Below, piece after piece: positions 41,503-54,205 of a DNA stretch of 64,000 bases. The position numbers and the translations under genes were made by a program. The DNA is from Petunia secreta. Taxonomy: Eukaryota > Streptophyta > Magnoliopsida > Solanales > Solanaceae. The number at the start of each line of letters is the position of its first letter. Within the stretch, counting starts at the first letter, position 1. The DNA lies in contig JARKIP010000035.1 of NCBI GenBank assembly GCA_029990175.1, forward strand, positions 37,276,001-37,340,000, read 5' to 3'. The notes below the pieces were generated by a model, which made no database searches, was not told where the DNA came from, and was given only the letters and a program-made list of their open reading frames with translations.

Positions 41503-42285
41503 TGATGAGACCCAAACCCCCTCAAGACCATTCACACGTAGCCAAGCTAAGGAGATCCAAGGAGTGCACATACACTTGGTGAGGAAGGGCCTTGAAGAAG
41601 GAAGCGATTGGAAGCCGTTCCGGGTGCTCAAGCTAGGCCTCACGCCTAAGGAGGAAGAGAACCCAGCAGAGCTAGGCGCCCCGCCTACCCCAGGCGCCCC
41701 GCCTAGGGAGCTCACTGCCTAAGGCCCAGGCGCCCCGCCTAGTTTCAGGCGCCTAGCCTAGCTGAAGGCCAAGCCAGGCGCCCCGCCTAGATCCAGGCGC
41801 CCCGCCTGGCTTCAGCATATTCCAGGCGCCCCTCCCAGCCCCAGGCGCCCCTCCTAGCTACTGAATTTATGTTTCTTTGACTGTTTTGCCCTACGTGGCC
41901 TATTTGGTGAACCTTATTAGTAAGGGTAATTAAGTCTTTGTGTAAGCTTGGGAAAACACTATAAATACCCAAGCATAGCTTATTTTACACTTAGCTTATT
42001 ATTGATATTGATGAATGTTGAACATTGAACATGAGCATGGCTCTTGGTATTGAATGAACCCTTTGATCTTGGACTTGTATGTCTTCTAGCGGATCTAGAT
42101 GAATACTCTTCCTCTCCGACCATTCTACTTGCGTGCTCGCGTTAGCTCGAGGGTAGTTGCATAGCGTAGGTGTTCTTGTCCTTCTCTCGGGGTGTAACGG
42201 AACAAGTTCTCCGTTGCTACTTGGGATTAGAGATCGAGTTACGTCTCGTTCTTTATCTTTTACTTTCCGCGTTTGATTCTCATCA
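41503..42285 (+). repeat. Element F 5' LTR
   Basis: 783 bp, TGATGAGACCC...GATTCTCATCA. AGGCGCCCCGCCT motif array at 41675-41853; TATAAATA at 41960-41967; GAGGGTAGTTGCATAG block near 42150. Confidence 0.95.
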
Positions 42286-42288
42286 GTT

Positions 42289-42300
42289 TGGTATCAGAGC
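42289..42300 (+). other. Element F primer binding site (tRNA-iMet)
   Basis: TGGTATCAGAGC, three bases after the 5' LTR. Confidence 0.94.
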
Positions 42301-43553
42301 AAGGCTCGGGTTTTGTTTCTACAAACCCCCGACCCTTGATTCTTCGTGCCTAGTATCTTCTTTTAGTTTTCTTGTTGTTGAAGTTATTAGAAAGGAGAAA
42401 ATTACAAAAAAATTGAAAAAATTGAAAAATATAAAAATTTGGTGTAACTTGTTGATTTGGATGATTTATGATATGGGTGTTGTGGATTCTTGATCATGAT
42501 TGAATTCCCGTTACTTGAGTACCAAAATTGTTGGAATTGGTGAAGTTTGAAAAATTGAAACCCCAAAACCCCTTAAACCCTTGAAGAACTTGTTCTTGAT
42601 GAATTTTGCCTTGATTCTTGGGTTGGATTGATGTTTGTTTGGAAACTTGTTATTGGGGATTGATCTTCATTGAAAAATAAACAATTCGGTACCAATTTTG
42701 TGGGATTTGAACATGTTTAACACCTACTTTGATGAATCACAATCCTTGTTGAAACCCCTTTGATAAACCCTTGTGTTCTTGAGTTCTTGAGATTGAATCC
42801 TGATTTGATTGATTGTTTGATTGAAAATTTGATTGGGTTTTGTTAAGGAAGATCAAACACAACTTTGGGTATCTTTGGATTGTGAAAACAAGTTGAAAAC
42901 ATCGGATTTGAGGCTTGAAAATCGACTTGAAGCGAGTTTGGAACGAGTTGGAAGAAGCTTCAGGCTAGGCGCCCCGCCTAAGCCAGGCGCCCCGCCTGAC
43001 TTGGCTACTGCCTAAGTCCCAGGCGCCCCGCCTAGACCCAGGCGCCCCGCCTAGACCCAGGCGCCCCGCCTGGCACACAGCACAACCCAGGCGCCCCACC
43101 TGAGTTTCAGGCGCCCCTCCTGAGTGCTGAACGCATTGTTTCGGGTAGATTTTCGTAGGTATTTCCCTTTGTTTGATAACATAACATCTAGTTAGTACTA
43201 ATTTGAGTAACCGATCTAGTTGAATAGTGCTAACCCTTTGATTGCTCTTAAGTGATTCGTGCCTAGCAAGGAGAGTAGAATTCTAAAGAAAAGCGTAGAA
43301 TCTTTTAACTCAAGTCCTTCACTTCAAAGTGCCTAGCGTTCATTGAGTCCCATTAACTCCACTCACCCCGGAGTGTGCGTGACTCGTGAATAGTTTAGTT
43401 GAGTTGAGGAGTTGATAATCATCTACGTGAAGCTTTGGGACTACAAGTTGAGTGAAATATCCACCGCCACCCAAAGAGTGATCCGAGTGAACACAAGTGA
43501 GGGAGCGAGTGAGGTGTTTTAACTAACGCTTGTTTCTTTTCTTTGTAGGTACA
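42301..43553 (+). other. Element F leader with palindrome array
   Basis: 1.25 kb without credible gene, nearly the same as the H leader. AGGCGCCCCGCCT motifs at 42962-43125; ends TTTCTTTTCTTTGTAG before GTACAATGG. Confidence 0.78.
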
Positions 43554-46500
43554 ATGGCCAACGAGGGTCAAGATTTTATCAAGGAGGCCTTGGCTAGCCT
43601 TCTTGCCAAGATGGATGTTATGACTCAACGGATTGAGTCACTTGAAAAGGGTGCTTAGAGTACCCAAGGTGACCAAGGGACCCCGAGTGTCCCAATTGAA
43701 AAGGGGACCCCGAGTGTCCAAATTGAGGCCGGAGAAGGCTCGAGTAGCCCTACCTTTACCCCGGAGCAAGTTGTTGAACTTCTCAATCAACAACGGGTAA
43801 AGGAAGATCGAGAGAGAATTGAACGAGCGGGCATTCCCCGTATCTTGGATAATCCTCCAAGAAACATCCCATTACCAAGGCCCATCCGAAATGTGCAACC
43901 TCTTGAGCAAGTCGAAGAAGCTCAAGAAGGAGAGGAAGCCGAGTATGGTGATGATATGTATGGGCTTGATGACCACTTTCAACCGAGACGTGGTATGAAT
44001 TGGGGTCGTAATGTGGATCGAGGTAGGGGCCGAGGTCGAGGGCCACCTATGGGATTTGTTGGAGGAAATGTTAGAAGGGACTATGTTGCTTATGAAGACC
44101 ACTATGGGGGCCAACCGGAGCCATTCCGTGGGGGTCGTGACAACAACAACAATCTTAATAGTGTGAAGATTACTATTCCTCCTTTCAAGGGGAGTAGTGA
44201 TCCGGTGGAGTACCTTGATTGGAAGTTGTCCATGGAACGTATATTTGACACCAATGACATGCCCGAATTGAAGAAGACTAAGTATGCTATCTCTACCTTT
44301 GAGTCCTTTGCTTCTACATGGTGGGAGTCGGTAAAGAGGAATAGAAGGAGGATGGGGATGGTTCTTAATCTTACTTGGGGTGAGTTGATCCGTGTGATGG
44401 ATGAAAAGTACTTGACTAACCAATACCGAGTGGACCAACAAAAGCGTCTCTATGAATTGAAACAAGGTTCCAAGTCGGTTGGGGAGTACTTCAATGAGTT
44501 TGAACAAGTCCGGATGACTCTAGACTTGGATGATGAAGACAATGAGACGGCCATGATCCGTTTCAAAGGGGGCTTGAACCGAGACATAGCTTCACAATTG
44601 AAGTTCCACAAATATGATGATCATTACAAGCTATGTGAAGATGCGGTTGAGGCCGAGAAATGGCTCAAGGAGGAGAAATCCCTCCGCTACAAGAGTAGCA
44701 CTTCTACTCCATCAAGCAAACCAAAGGATTGGAAGCCTCCTACTACAAATGCAAGGTTCCCAAGTGCAAGTGGAACAAGTGGAACAAATGCTACCAAGGA
44801 TGTGAAAAAGCCGTATGAGAAGAACACACCTAATGTGGGAGGTAACTCTAAAACTCAACTACATGCTCCTACTTCTTCTTCAATACAATGCCACAAGTGC
44901 AAGGGGTATGGTCACTTTGCTAGGGAATGTCCTACAAAGAGAACCATGATTGTTGTTGGAAATGAAGCATATGAGAAAGAGAGTGAATCGGAGGATGAGG
45001 GAGTAGAGGGAGTAGAGGGAGATGAGGGAATAGAGGAGAATGATTTGCTTGATGATACGATGGAGGAGGAGGATCCTCATACTTTCTTGGTTGTGAGACG
45101 GAGCCTAGGAGCTATGATTGTCGAAGATAGTGAAACCTTGCAAAGGGAAAATCTTTTCCATGCTAGGTGCCGGGTCAAAGATGTTGTTTGCTCTATGATA
45201 ATTGATTCCGGAAGTTGTGCAAATGTAGTGAGTCAATCACTAGTGGCTCAATTGAAGTTAACTACCATGAAGCACCCTAAACCTTACCGGTTACAATGGC
45301 TTAGTGAATGTGGAGAGCTTAAGGTGATGAAACAAGCCATGATCAAGTTTAGAATGGGTAGTTATGTTGATGAGCATTTGTTCGACGTTGTGCCTATGCA
45401 AGCATGCCACCTACTCTTAGGGAGGCCATGGCAATTCGATAGGCAAGTGGTGCATGATGGTCGTGTCAATACTTACACGGTCAAACATGAAGGGAAGAGA
45501 TTTGTGCTAAAACCTCTCACTCCTAAGCAAGTGAGTGATGATTATAAGAAAATGAAGGAGTTGAGGGAGGTGGCAAAGGCTAAGTCACTCATTGAGACTA
45601 GCCCTTTGTCCAAAAGCATGGTGGCAATCCCACCTACTTCATCTACCGGTGGCATGTGTGCCATGATGCAACCGGGCGAGCTCTTGAAAGGTAATGATGG
45701 CACCAAGTTCCTCCTATGCCTAGTGCACAAAGGTATGATCCTAAACTCTAATTGTGAATTTTCTTCTAGCCCTATGCCTAGTGCTTTGAAAAATGTCTTG
45801 GAAGACTTTGGGGACATGTTCCCGGATGAGATGCCCGATGGCTTACCTCCCTTGAGAGGTATTGAACATCAAATTGACTTTATTCCGGGCTCTCAAATCC
45901 CGAACAAGCCGGCCTATAGAAGCAATCCCGAGGATACAAGGGAGTTGCAAAAACAAGTTGATGACTTGCTTTCCAAAGGCTTGGTAAGGGAGAGTTTGAG
46001 TCCTTGTGCCGTACCGGTCATTCTTGTCCCAAAGAAAGACGGCACTTGGAGAATGTGCGTTGATTGCCGAGCCGTGAATAAGATAACGGTCAAGTACCGT
46101 CACCCTATTCCACGGCTTGATGATATGTTGGATGAGTTGAGTGGGTCGTGTGTCTTTTCCAAAATCGACCTTAGGTCCGGTTACCATCAAATCCGGATGA
46201 AACCCGGGGATGAATGGAAAACCGCATTCAAGACCAAATTCGGTCTCTATGAATGGTTGGTAATGCCCTTCGGGCTTTCCAACGCACCTAGCACTTTCAT
46301 GCGACTCATGAATCATGTTTTGAAGTCTTTTATCAACAAGTTTGTTGTTGTCTATTTTGATGATATCTTGATCTATAGTAAGACAATGGATGAACATGTT
46401 GACCACCTTAGGCAAGTGCTTGATGCTTTGAGAGCCGAAAAGCTCTATGCTAATTTCAAAAAGTGTGCCTTTGGTGTGGATAAGGTTGTCTTTCTTGGGT

Positions 46501-48662
46501 TTGTTGTGAGTGCCCAAGGAGTGGAGGTGGATGAGTCTAAGGTAGAGGCCATACGTGATTGGCCTACTCCTACTACCGTGACTCAAGTGAGGAGCTTTCA
46601 TGGTCTCGCAAGCTTTTATAGGCGATTTGTGAGAGACTTTAGCTCCATTGCCGCTCCACTCACCGAATTGGTGAAGAAAGACCAACCGTTTGTTTGGGGA
46701 GAGCCTCAAGAGAAGGCCTTCCTTGAGTTGAAAAGTAGGTTGAGTACCGCCCCACTATTGCAATTGCCCGACTTCGGAAAGGCATTTGAGGTTGAGTGTG
46801 ATGCCTCGGGGGTGGGAATCGGTGGTGTACTAATGCAAGATAGCAAACCCATCGCCTACTTTAGTGAGAAATTGAAAGGGGCCTCCTTGAATTATTCGAC
46901 TTATGACAAGGAGTTGTATGCCCTTGTGAGAGCCCTTGCCCATTGGCAACACTATCTTTGGCCTCGTGAGTTTGTAATCAAGAGTGACCATGAGTCACTC
47001 AAGCATTTGAGAGGCCAAGAGAAGCTCAATAAGAGACATGCCAAATGGGTTGAATTCATTGAGTCCTTTCCCTATGTGATTCAATATAAGAAAGGGAAGG
47101 ACAATGTTGTGGCGGATGCGCTTTCGAGAAAGTTTGCTCTAGCCACCACTCTCACCTCTAAGCTCATGGGTTTTGAGAGCATTAAATTGATGTATGCTCA
47201 TGACCCAAAGCTAAAGAGTGTCCATGACGCTCTAGAGAAGGGGGAGAGAGTTGAAAAATACCAATGGGTTAAAGGTTATATCTTCAAAAATGGTAGAGTG
47301 TGCATTCCGGAGTCCTCTTGGAGAGAGTTGCTTGTGCAAGAGGCACATTGCGGGGGACTCATGGGACATTTTGGCACAAGAAAGACTTTGGCTATTCTTA
47401 AAGAACAATTTCATTGGCCAAAGATGGGGGTGCAAGTGGAAAAGTTTTGCAACAATTGCCTTGAGTGCAAGCGTGCTAAATCCAAAGCCCTTCCCCATGG
47501 GTTGTATACCCCTCTTCCCGTACCTACTAGTCCTTGGTTGGATATCTCAATGGATTTTGTGATGGGGTTACCTAGGACTAGGGGAGGCCATGATAGCATT
47601 TATGTTGTTGTGGATAGGTTCTCAAAGATGGCTCATTTCATTCCATGCAAGAAATGCGATGATGCCCAACATGTAGCTTCCTTGTTTGTTGAAAATGTTT
47701 TGAAGTTACATGGTGTGCCTCAATCTATAGTGAGTGATAGGGACACTAAGTTCCTAAGCCATTTTTGGCGAAGTTTATGGGGTGCGTTAGGCACCAAGCT
47801 CTTGTTCTCCACGTCCCACCACCCACAAACCGATGGGCAAACGGAAGTGGTAAACCGAACCTTGGGTGCTCTTCTTAGAGCCATGACCCGGGGTAAGGCC
47901 GGGACTTGGATTGATCGTTTACCTCTTATGGAGTTTGCCTACAATCGAACCGTGCATAGAATGATTGGCATGACTCCATTCGAGTGTGTTTATGGTTTTA
48001 ACCCCTTGATTCCCCTTGATCTAACCCCTTTGCCAAGGGAAATGGTTGTTAATTTTGAAGGTAAAGCTAGAGCAAAAGCAATGATGGAACTCCATGCAAA
48101 GGCAAAGAAGAATTTGGAGGAAGCCTATGCTAAGGTTGCTTCCAAGAAAAACAAAGGACGCAAGAAGGTGGAACTCAAGAAGGGTGACTATGTGTGGGTG
48201 CACTTCCGGAAAGAAAGGTTTCCAAACCTTAGAAAAGGGAAGTTAGCACCCCGTGGCGATGGCCCATTCCAAGTGCTTTCAAAGATAAACAACAACGCCT
48301 ATGTGGTCGACTTGCCAAGTGAGTATCAAGTTTCTAATACTTTTAATGTTTGTGACTTGGTTCCTTTGGATGTAGGTGATGATGCGGTCGTGGGTGATGA
48401 TGCCTCAATTTCGAGGACGAAATCTTCTCAAGAAGGGGAGGATGATGAGACCCAAACCCCCTCAAGACCATTCACACGTAGCCAAGCTAAGGAGATCCAA
48501 GGAGTGCACATACACTTGGTGAGGAAGGGCCTTGAAGAAGGAAGCGATTGGAAGCCGTTCCGGGTGCTCAAGCTAGGCCTCACGCCTAAGGAGGAAGAGA
48601 ACCCAGCAGAGCTAGGCGCCCCGCCTACCCCAGGCGCCCCGCCTAGGGAGCTCACTGCCTAA
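43554..48662 (+). CDS. Element F gag-pol polyprotein, one in-frame TAG at codon 35
   Basis: Start at MANEGQDF. TAG at 43656-43658 (E has a Ser codon there); after it the frame is open to 48662, about 1,670 codons. Order: N-terminal helix and GTPSVQIE repeats; RGRGRGPP patch; gag domain (TWWESVKRNRRR, YFNEFEQVRM); zinc knuckle CHKCKGYGHFAREC (44889-44930); retropepsin with DSG at 45204-45212; RT with YFDD at 46353-46364; RNase H (VECDASG, ADALSRKF); integrase zinc finger (HCGG to CNNCLEC, about 47346-47470), D-D-E core (SMDF about 47550, VSDRD about 47731, TEVVNR about 47842); PRGDGPFQVL. The last 220 bp lie in the 3' LTR and encode PFTRSQAK and a Gly/Pro-rich end. No chromodomain. The next in-frame start, near codon 98, would skip the gag N-terminus. 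Confidence 0.93.
48430..48442 (+). other. Element F polypurine tract inside pol
   Basis: AAGAAGGGGAGGA abutting the 3' LTR, translated as part of SQEGEDD; TTTCGAGGACGAAA hairpin just upstream. Confidence 0.9.
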
Positions 48663-49225
48663 GGCCCAGGCGCCCCGCCTAGTTTCAGGCGCCTAGCCTA
48701 GCTGAAGGCCAAGCCAGGCGCCCCGCCTAGATCCAGGCGCCCCGCCTGGCTTCAGCATATTCCAGGCGCCCCTCCCAGCCCCAGGCGCCCCTCCTAGCTA
48801 CTGAATTTATGTTTCTTTGACTGTTTTGCCCTACGTGGCCTATTTGGTGAACCTTATTAGTAAGGGTAATTAAGTCTTTGTGTAAGCTTGGGAAAACACT
48901 ATAAATACCCAAGCATAGCTTATTTTACACTTAGCTTATTATTGATATTGATGAATGTTGAACATTGAACATGAGCATGGCTCTTGGTATTGAATGAACC
49001 CTTTGATCTTGGACTTGTATGTCTTCTAGCGGATCTAGATGAATACTCTTCCTCTCCGACCATTCTACTTGCGTGCTCGCGTTAGCTCGAGGGTAGTTGC
49101 ATAGCGTAGGTGTTCTTGTCCTTCTCTCGGGGTGTAACGGAACAAGTTCTCCGTTGCTACTTGGGATTAGAGATCGAGTTACGTCTCGTTCTTTATCTTT
49201 TACTTTCCGCGTTTGATTCTCATCA
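48443..49225 (+). repeat. Element F 3' LTR
   Basis: 783-bp partner of 41503-42285, read as identical; motif array 48615-48793, TATAAATA 48900-48907. Confidence 0.95.
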
Positions 49226-51817
49226 GTCAATTTTGCTAAACACACATGAACCGCTCAATTCATCTAACATATCATCAAGCCGGGGAATAGGATGACGGTA
49301 CTTTACCGTTATTTTGTTCACGGCCCGACAATCAACACACATTCTCCAAGTGCCGTCCTTCTTGGGAACAAGGATCACGGGCACGGCACAAGGACTCAAG
49401 CTTTCCCTCACCAAGCCTTTAGTGAGCAATTCATCAACTTGCTTTTGCAATTCCCTTGTATCCTCCGGGTTGCTCCTATAGGCCGGTTTGTTTGGGATTT
49501 GGGATCCCGGGACAAAATCTATTTGATGCTCAATGCCCCTCAAAGGAGGCAATCCATCCGGCATTTCATCCGGGAACATGTCACCAAAATCCTTCAAAAC
49601 ATTCTCAAACACACTAGGCAAAGGGTTAGATGAAAAATCACAATTAGAGTTTAGAACCATACCTTTGTGCACTAGGCATATGAGAAGCTTGTTGCCATCA
49701 TTTCCTTTTAGGATCTCGCCCGGTTGCATCATGGCACATATGCCACCGGTAGAAGTAGGTGGGATTGCCACCAAGCTTTTGGTCAAAGGGCTAGTCTCAA
49801 CAACCGACTTAGCCTTTGCCACTTCTCTCAACTCCCGCATCCGCTTGTAATCATCGCTCACTTGTTTGGGAGTCATAGGTTGGAGCACAAACTTTTTCCC
49901 CTCATGCGTCACCGTATAGGTGTTGGCATGACCATTATGAACCACATGTCTATCAAATTGCCAAGGCCTACCAAAGAGTAGGTGGCATGCTTGCATAGGT
50001 ACGACATCGAACATGTGTTCATCCACATAGTTCCCAATCTTGAATTTGATCAAGCATTGTTTAACCACCCTCAACTCACCACACTCACTAAGCCATTGAA
50101 GCTTATAAGGACTTGGGTGTTTCAAGGTAGGTATTTTCAATTGGGTAACAAGTGTTTGGCTAATAACATTGGCACAACTTCCCGAGTCAATGATCATAGA
50201 GCAAATGAGACCCATGACTCGGCATTTGGAATGAAAAAGATTCTCTCGTTGCAAAGTCTCAACATCCTCTACACACATGACTCCTAGACTCCTCCTCACA
50301 ACAAGGAAGGCATGGGATTCATCATCTTCAATCATAGTAATCTCCCCTTCATCTCCCTCATCCTCACCCTCTACTCCCTCTTCTTCCCCGGGCTCACTAT
50401 CTTGCTCATAGACCAAGTCACCAACAAGAACCATAGTTTTCCGGGTAGGGCAATCTTTAGAGAGATGACCATAACCTTTACACTTAAAGCATTGAGTAGA
50501 AGAAGAGATCGGATTACTCAATTGGGTTCTAGAATTACCTCCCACGGGTTGTGTTGACCTTTCAAAAGGCTTTTTCACTTCCTTGCTAGCACTCGCACCA
50601 CTTGCACTTTGGAATTTGGCATTAGTTGTAGGAGACTTCCAATCCTTTGGCTTGTTCAATGGAGTAATAGTATTACTCTTGTAGCGAAGGGATTTCTCCT
50701 CTTTAAGCCACTTCTCGGCTTCAACCGCATCCTCACATAGCTTGTAGTGATCATTGTACTTGTGAAACTTCAAAAGTGAAGCTATGTCTCGGTTTAAGCC
50801 CCCTTTGAAACGGATCATGGCCGTCTCATTGTCTTCCTCATCCAAGTCTAGAGTCATCCGGACTTGTTCAAACTCATTGAAGTACTCCCCAACCGACTTG
50901 GAACCTTGTTTCAATTCATAGAGACGCTTTTGTTGGTCCACTCGGTATTGGTTAGTCAAGTACTTTTCATCCATCACACGGATCAACTCATCCCAAGTAA
51001 GATTAAGAACCATCCCCATCCTCCTTCTATTCCTCTTTACCGACTCCCACCATGTAGAAGCAAAGGACTCAAAGGTAGAGATAGCATACTTAGTCTTCTT
51101 CAATTCGGGCATGTCATTGGTGTCAAATATACGTTCCATGGACAACTTCCAATCAAGGTACTCCACCGGATCACTACTCCCTTTGAAAGGAGGAATAGTA
51201 ATCTTCACACTATTAAGATTGTTGTTGTTGTCACGACCCCCACGGAATGGCTCCGGTTGGCCCCCATAGTGGTCTTCATTCACACCATACTCCCTTCTCG
51301 CATTCCCTCCAACAAATCCCATAGGTGGCCCTCGACCTCGGCCCCTACCTCGATCCACATTACGACCCCAATTCATACCACGTCTCGGTTGAAAGTGGTC
51401 ATCAAGCCCATACATGTCATCACCATACTCGGCTTCCTCCCCTTCTTGAGCTTCATCGACTTGCTCAAGAGGTTGCACATTTCGGATGGGTCTTGGTAAT
51501 GGGTTGTCTCTTGGGGGATTATCCAAGATACGGGGGATGCCCGTTCGTTCAATTCTCTCTCGATCTTCCTTTACCCGTTGTTGATTGAGCAATTCAACAA
51601 CTTGCTCCGGGGTAAAGGTAGGGCTACTCGAGCCTTCACCGGTCTCAATTTGGACACTCGGGGTCCCCTTTTCAATTGGGACACTCGGGGTCCCTTGGTC
51701 TCCTTGGGTACTTGAAGCACCCTTTTCAAGTGACTCAATCCGTTGAGTCATAACATCCATCTTGGCAAGAAGGCTAGCCAAGGCCTCCTTGATGAAATCT
51801 TGACCTTCGTTGGCCAT
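49226..51817 (-). CDS. Element E gag, protease and RT start
   Basis: Minus-strand frame from MANEGQDF, open for 864 codons to the F insertion within RT (FSKID). N-terminal helix and GTPSV repeats; RGRGRGPP; gag domain (TWWESVKRNRRR); zinc knuckle CFKCKGYGHLSKDC (about 50490-50450); acidic linker; retropepsin IDSGSCANVISQ (about 50200) and LFGRPW; RT VPVILVPKKDGTW. Start chosen because it follows the TTTGTAG|GTACA acceptor-like sequence used by F and H. Closest relative is F, but F's stop at codon 35 is absent. Confidence 0.92.
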
Positions 51818-52884
51818 TGTACCTACAAAGAAAAGAAACAAGAGTTAGTTAAAACACCTCACTCGCTCCCTCACTTGTGTTCACTCGGATCACTCGTATG
51901 GTGGCGGTGGCTATTTCACTCTTGCTTGAACTCAAAAGCTTCAAAAAGTTGAATAGTAAACCTTAACCTAATCACTCGACTCAAAAGCCAAATGTACTCC
52001 GGGGTGAGTGGAGTTAATAGGACTCGATTGGAACGCTAAGCACTTTGAGTGAGGACTTGAGTCAAAAGGCACTACGGATCTTCTTTGAGTTCTAGTCTCC
52101 TTTCTAAGGCACGATGATCCTAGTAGCTTGAAGTAATTAGTACTAATCGAGTAGGATTATACTCTAATAATACTAATTAGAAGCGATGCAAACAACAAAA
52201 CAAACGAACCTAGAAGAAACTACCCGATTCCCAACTCTTCAGGAAGTAGGCGCCCCACCTGTTTGGACTAGGTGGTCCGCCCAGTGTCTGTAGAGAGGAG
52301 TGGGCGGTCAGCCTACTCTGAGTAGGCGGTCCGCCTCTGTAAAGTCCAGAGAGCACTCAAAAATCAGGCGGTCCGCCCGTTTCCCTAGGCGCTCCGCCTA
52401 CAGCAAGTTCCAGCACTGTTCAAACACGATTTTCTTGGTTTTGCACCCAAAAATTCATCAATCCACACGTTGTTTTGGCAAATCAAAGGTACCCCAATGT
52501 TGTTTCAAGCACAGAGATCAAACCCCAATCAATTTTATCAAACCCCAATCAAAGTTCAACATTCCACCATGTTCATAGCTAGGGTTTCAAATTTTCAAGT
52601 TCTTCAAGGGTTTCAAATTTTCAATCCTTGTGTTTCTACTTCAAATTCGATGCTCAGGGTACCAAAAGAACGGGTTTCCAACAAGGAACAAAACCCAATA
52701 TCAATCAAGCAATGGGTCCAACAAACCAAGATTCTATGATCAAATTTTTGTGTTTTTTTCAACCTTTTCTATTTTTTTGTGTTTTCTTCTTTTTCTTCAA
52801 CAACAAATAAGAACCTAAGATAGAAACCAACCTAGGCACGAAGAATCAAGGGTCGGGGGTTTGTAGAAACAAAACCCGAGCCTT
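51818..52884 (-). other. Element E leader with palindrome array
   Basis: 1.07 kb without credible gene. AGGCGGTCCGCCT-type palindromes at 52244-52402. T-rich at 52745-52800. Confidence 0.7.
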
Positions 52885-52896
52885 GCTCTGATACCA
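52885..52896 (-). other. Element E primer binding site (tRNA-iMet)
   Basis: Reverse complement of TGGTATCAGAGC, three bases from the inner edge of the right LTR. Confidence 0.93.
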
Positions 52897-52899
52897 AGA

Positions 52900-53740
52900 T
52901 GATAAGAATCAAATACGAAACGCGGAAATAAAGATAAAGAGCGAGACACTACTCGAACTCCCTACGAAGTAACTATGGAGAACTCGTTCCATAATACCCT
53001 CGTATCGGTGTCAAGGAGGACCTACACTATGCAACTACCCTCGAGCCACACTTGGGGCTCGCAAATAGAATGATCGGGTTTTCGGTTCAAGACTCAACTA
53101 GATTCCACTAGTGAACTCAAGCAACCAAGGCAAAGGTTTCTCCAAACAAGAGATAGTTTCTTTTCATCATTCATATAATTCAAGGCAGACTAAGGTTTGA
53201 ATAGGTTTGTGAAGTATTTATAGACTTCACTTACATGTAATGAAAGCTCAAAAATACCCCCAAAGTGGGTTAAAACAATAAGGGCCTCATAGGGCTATAC
53301 TTGTCCAAACATAGCATAAAAAGTAGCAATTCCCGCATCTTCAGCTCACTAGGCGCCCCAAGTAGGCGCCCAGCCTAGTAGAGTAGGCGCCCAGCCTACT
53401 TGGAGTGGGCGGTCAGCCCCTTTTTAAGTAGGCGGTCCGCCCGTTTTACAGAGGCGGTCCGCCTAGAGGAGATCCAGAGAGTGAGCAAAAAGTAGGCGGC
53501 CGGCCTAGTTGAGTAGGCGGTCCGCCTGGTGCTGTGGCCTCTTGAGTTGCTTCCAAAAGTGCTCCGGATGCCTCGACAAGTGTACTAGAAGGTCCTCCAT
53601 CCATTGCGCACCAAAGCATAGTCTTCAAGTCGGTCTTGGAGCCTTCTTCCATACCCTTCCATATCAAATGAAGATGGGTGTCTTGGATCAACTTGGCTTG
53701 ACTCCGAGTGAATGGTCTTGAGGGGGTTTGGGTCTTATCA
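52900..53740 (-). repeat. Element E 5' LTR
   Basis: 841-bp partner of 38366-39206; TATAAATA (minus) at 53215-53222; palindromes 53349-53528. Confidence 0.95.
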
Positions 53741-54205
53741 ATAGAATTGGGACACAACTACTTGTTAAACAAAGAGTCCTAGTATTTTATCATGGGACAT
53801 ACAAAAAGCTTGTTGGCCCATCCACAGACTGACTTCCCAGACATTGGTGCTGGGGGTACAAGTATTTCATTTGTAAAGTCACAGTATTTGTGCTGGGGGA
53901 CTATAATGCTTTGTTATACAAAGTCCCATAATTTAGAACTGAGACACAACTACTTGTTAAACAAAGAGTCCCAGTATTTTACCATGGGACAACAGTCTAT
54001 CTCCTAGAAAAGTCACAGTATATAGTTCTGGGGCATAGACTTTCACAAAAAAACCGTTGCCCTTTAAAAATAACCAACCATTTATAATGGACAAGTAACT
54101 GTTAAAACACACAGTCCCGATTTTTTATCATGGGACAACAGTCTATCCCCTACAAGGTCACAGTATATAGGCAAAGGGCTTCGCAGAAAAAGCGTTGCCC
54201 TTAAA
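53741..54205. repeat. Old-locus subterminal-type repeats
   Basis: Several copies of AACTGGGACACAACTACTTG, GAGTCCCAGTATTTTATCAT and GTCACAGTATTTGTGCTGGG. Near 54025-54205 they pass into paired words such as CAAAAAAACCGTTGCCCTTT and GGCAAAGGGCTT/AAGCGTTGCCC. Dense short direct and inverted motifs next to a ULP-like gene resemble the subterminal regions of a DNA transposon; no terminal inverted repeat was found. Confidence 0.6.

Larger units (their letters stand above)
41503..49225 (+). mobile_element. Element F: full-length gag-pol retrotransposon
   Basis: Bounded by GTCAA (41498-41502 and 49226-49230), inserted into the RT region of E in opposite orientation. Two 783-bp LTRs that read as identical, tRNA-Met primer site, leader, one gag-pol frame of about 5.1 kb with a single early stop, PPT. 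The most complete autonomous-type copy in the window. Confidence 0.95.
38366..53740 (-). mobile_element. Element E: full-length gag-pol retrotransposon containing F
   Basis: Minus-strand element bounded by ATAGA (38361-38365 and 53741-53745) with two 841-bp LTRs. After removing F (7.7 kb) it is about 7.6 kb and encodes one long gag-pol frame, broken by one stop (41083-41081) and by F. I saw no difference between its LTRs, so both E and its passenger F are very recent. Same family as D. Confidence 0.94.
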
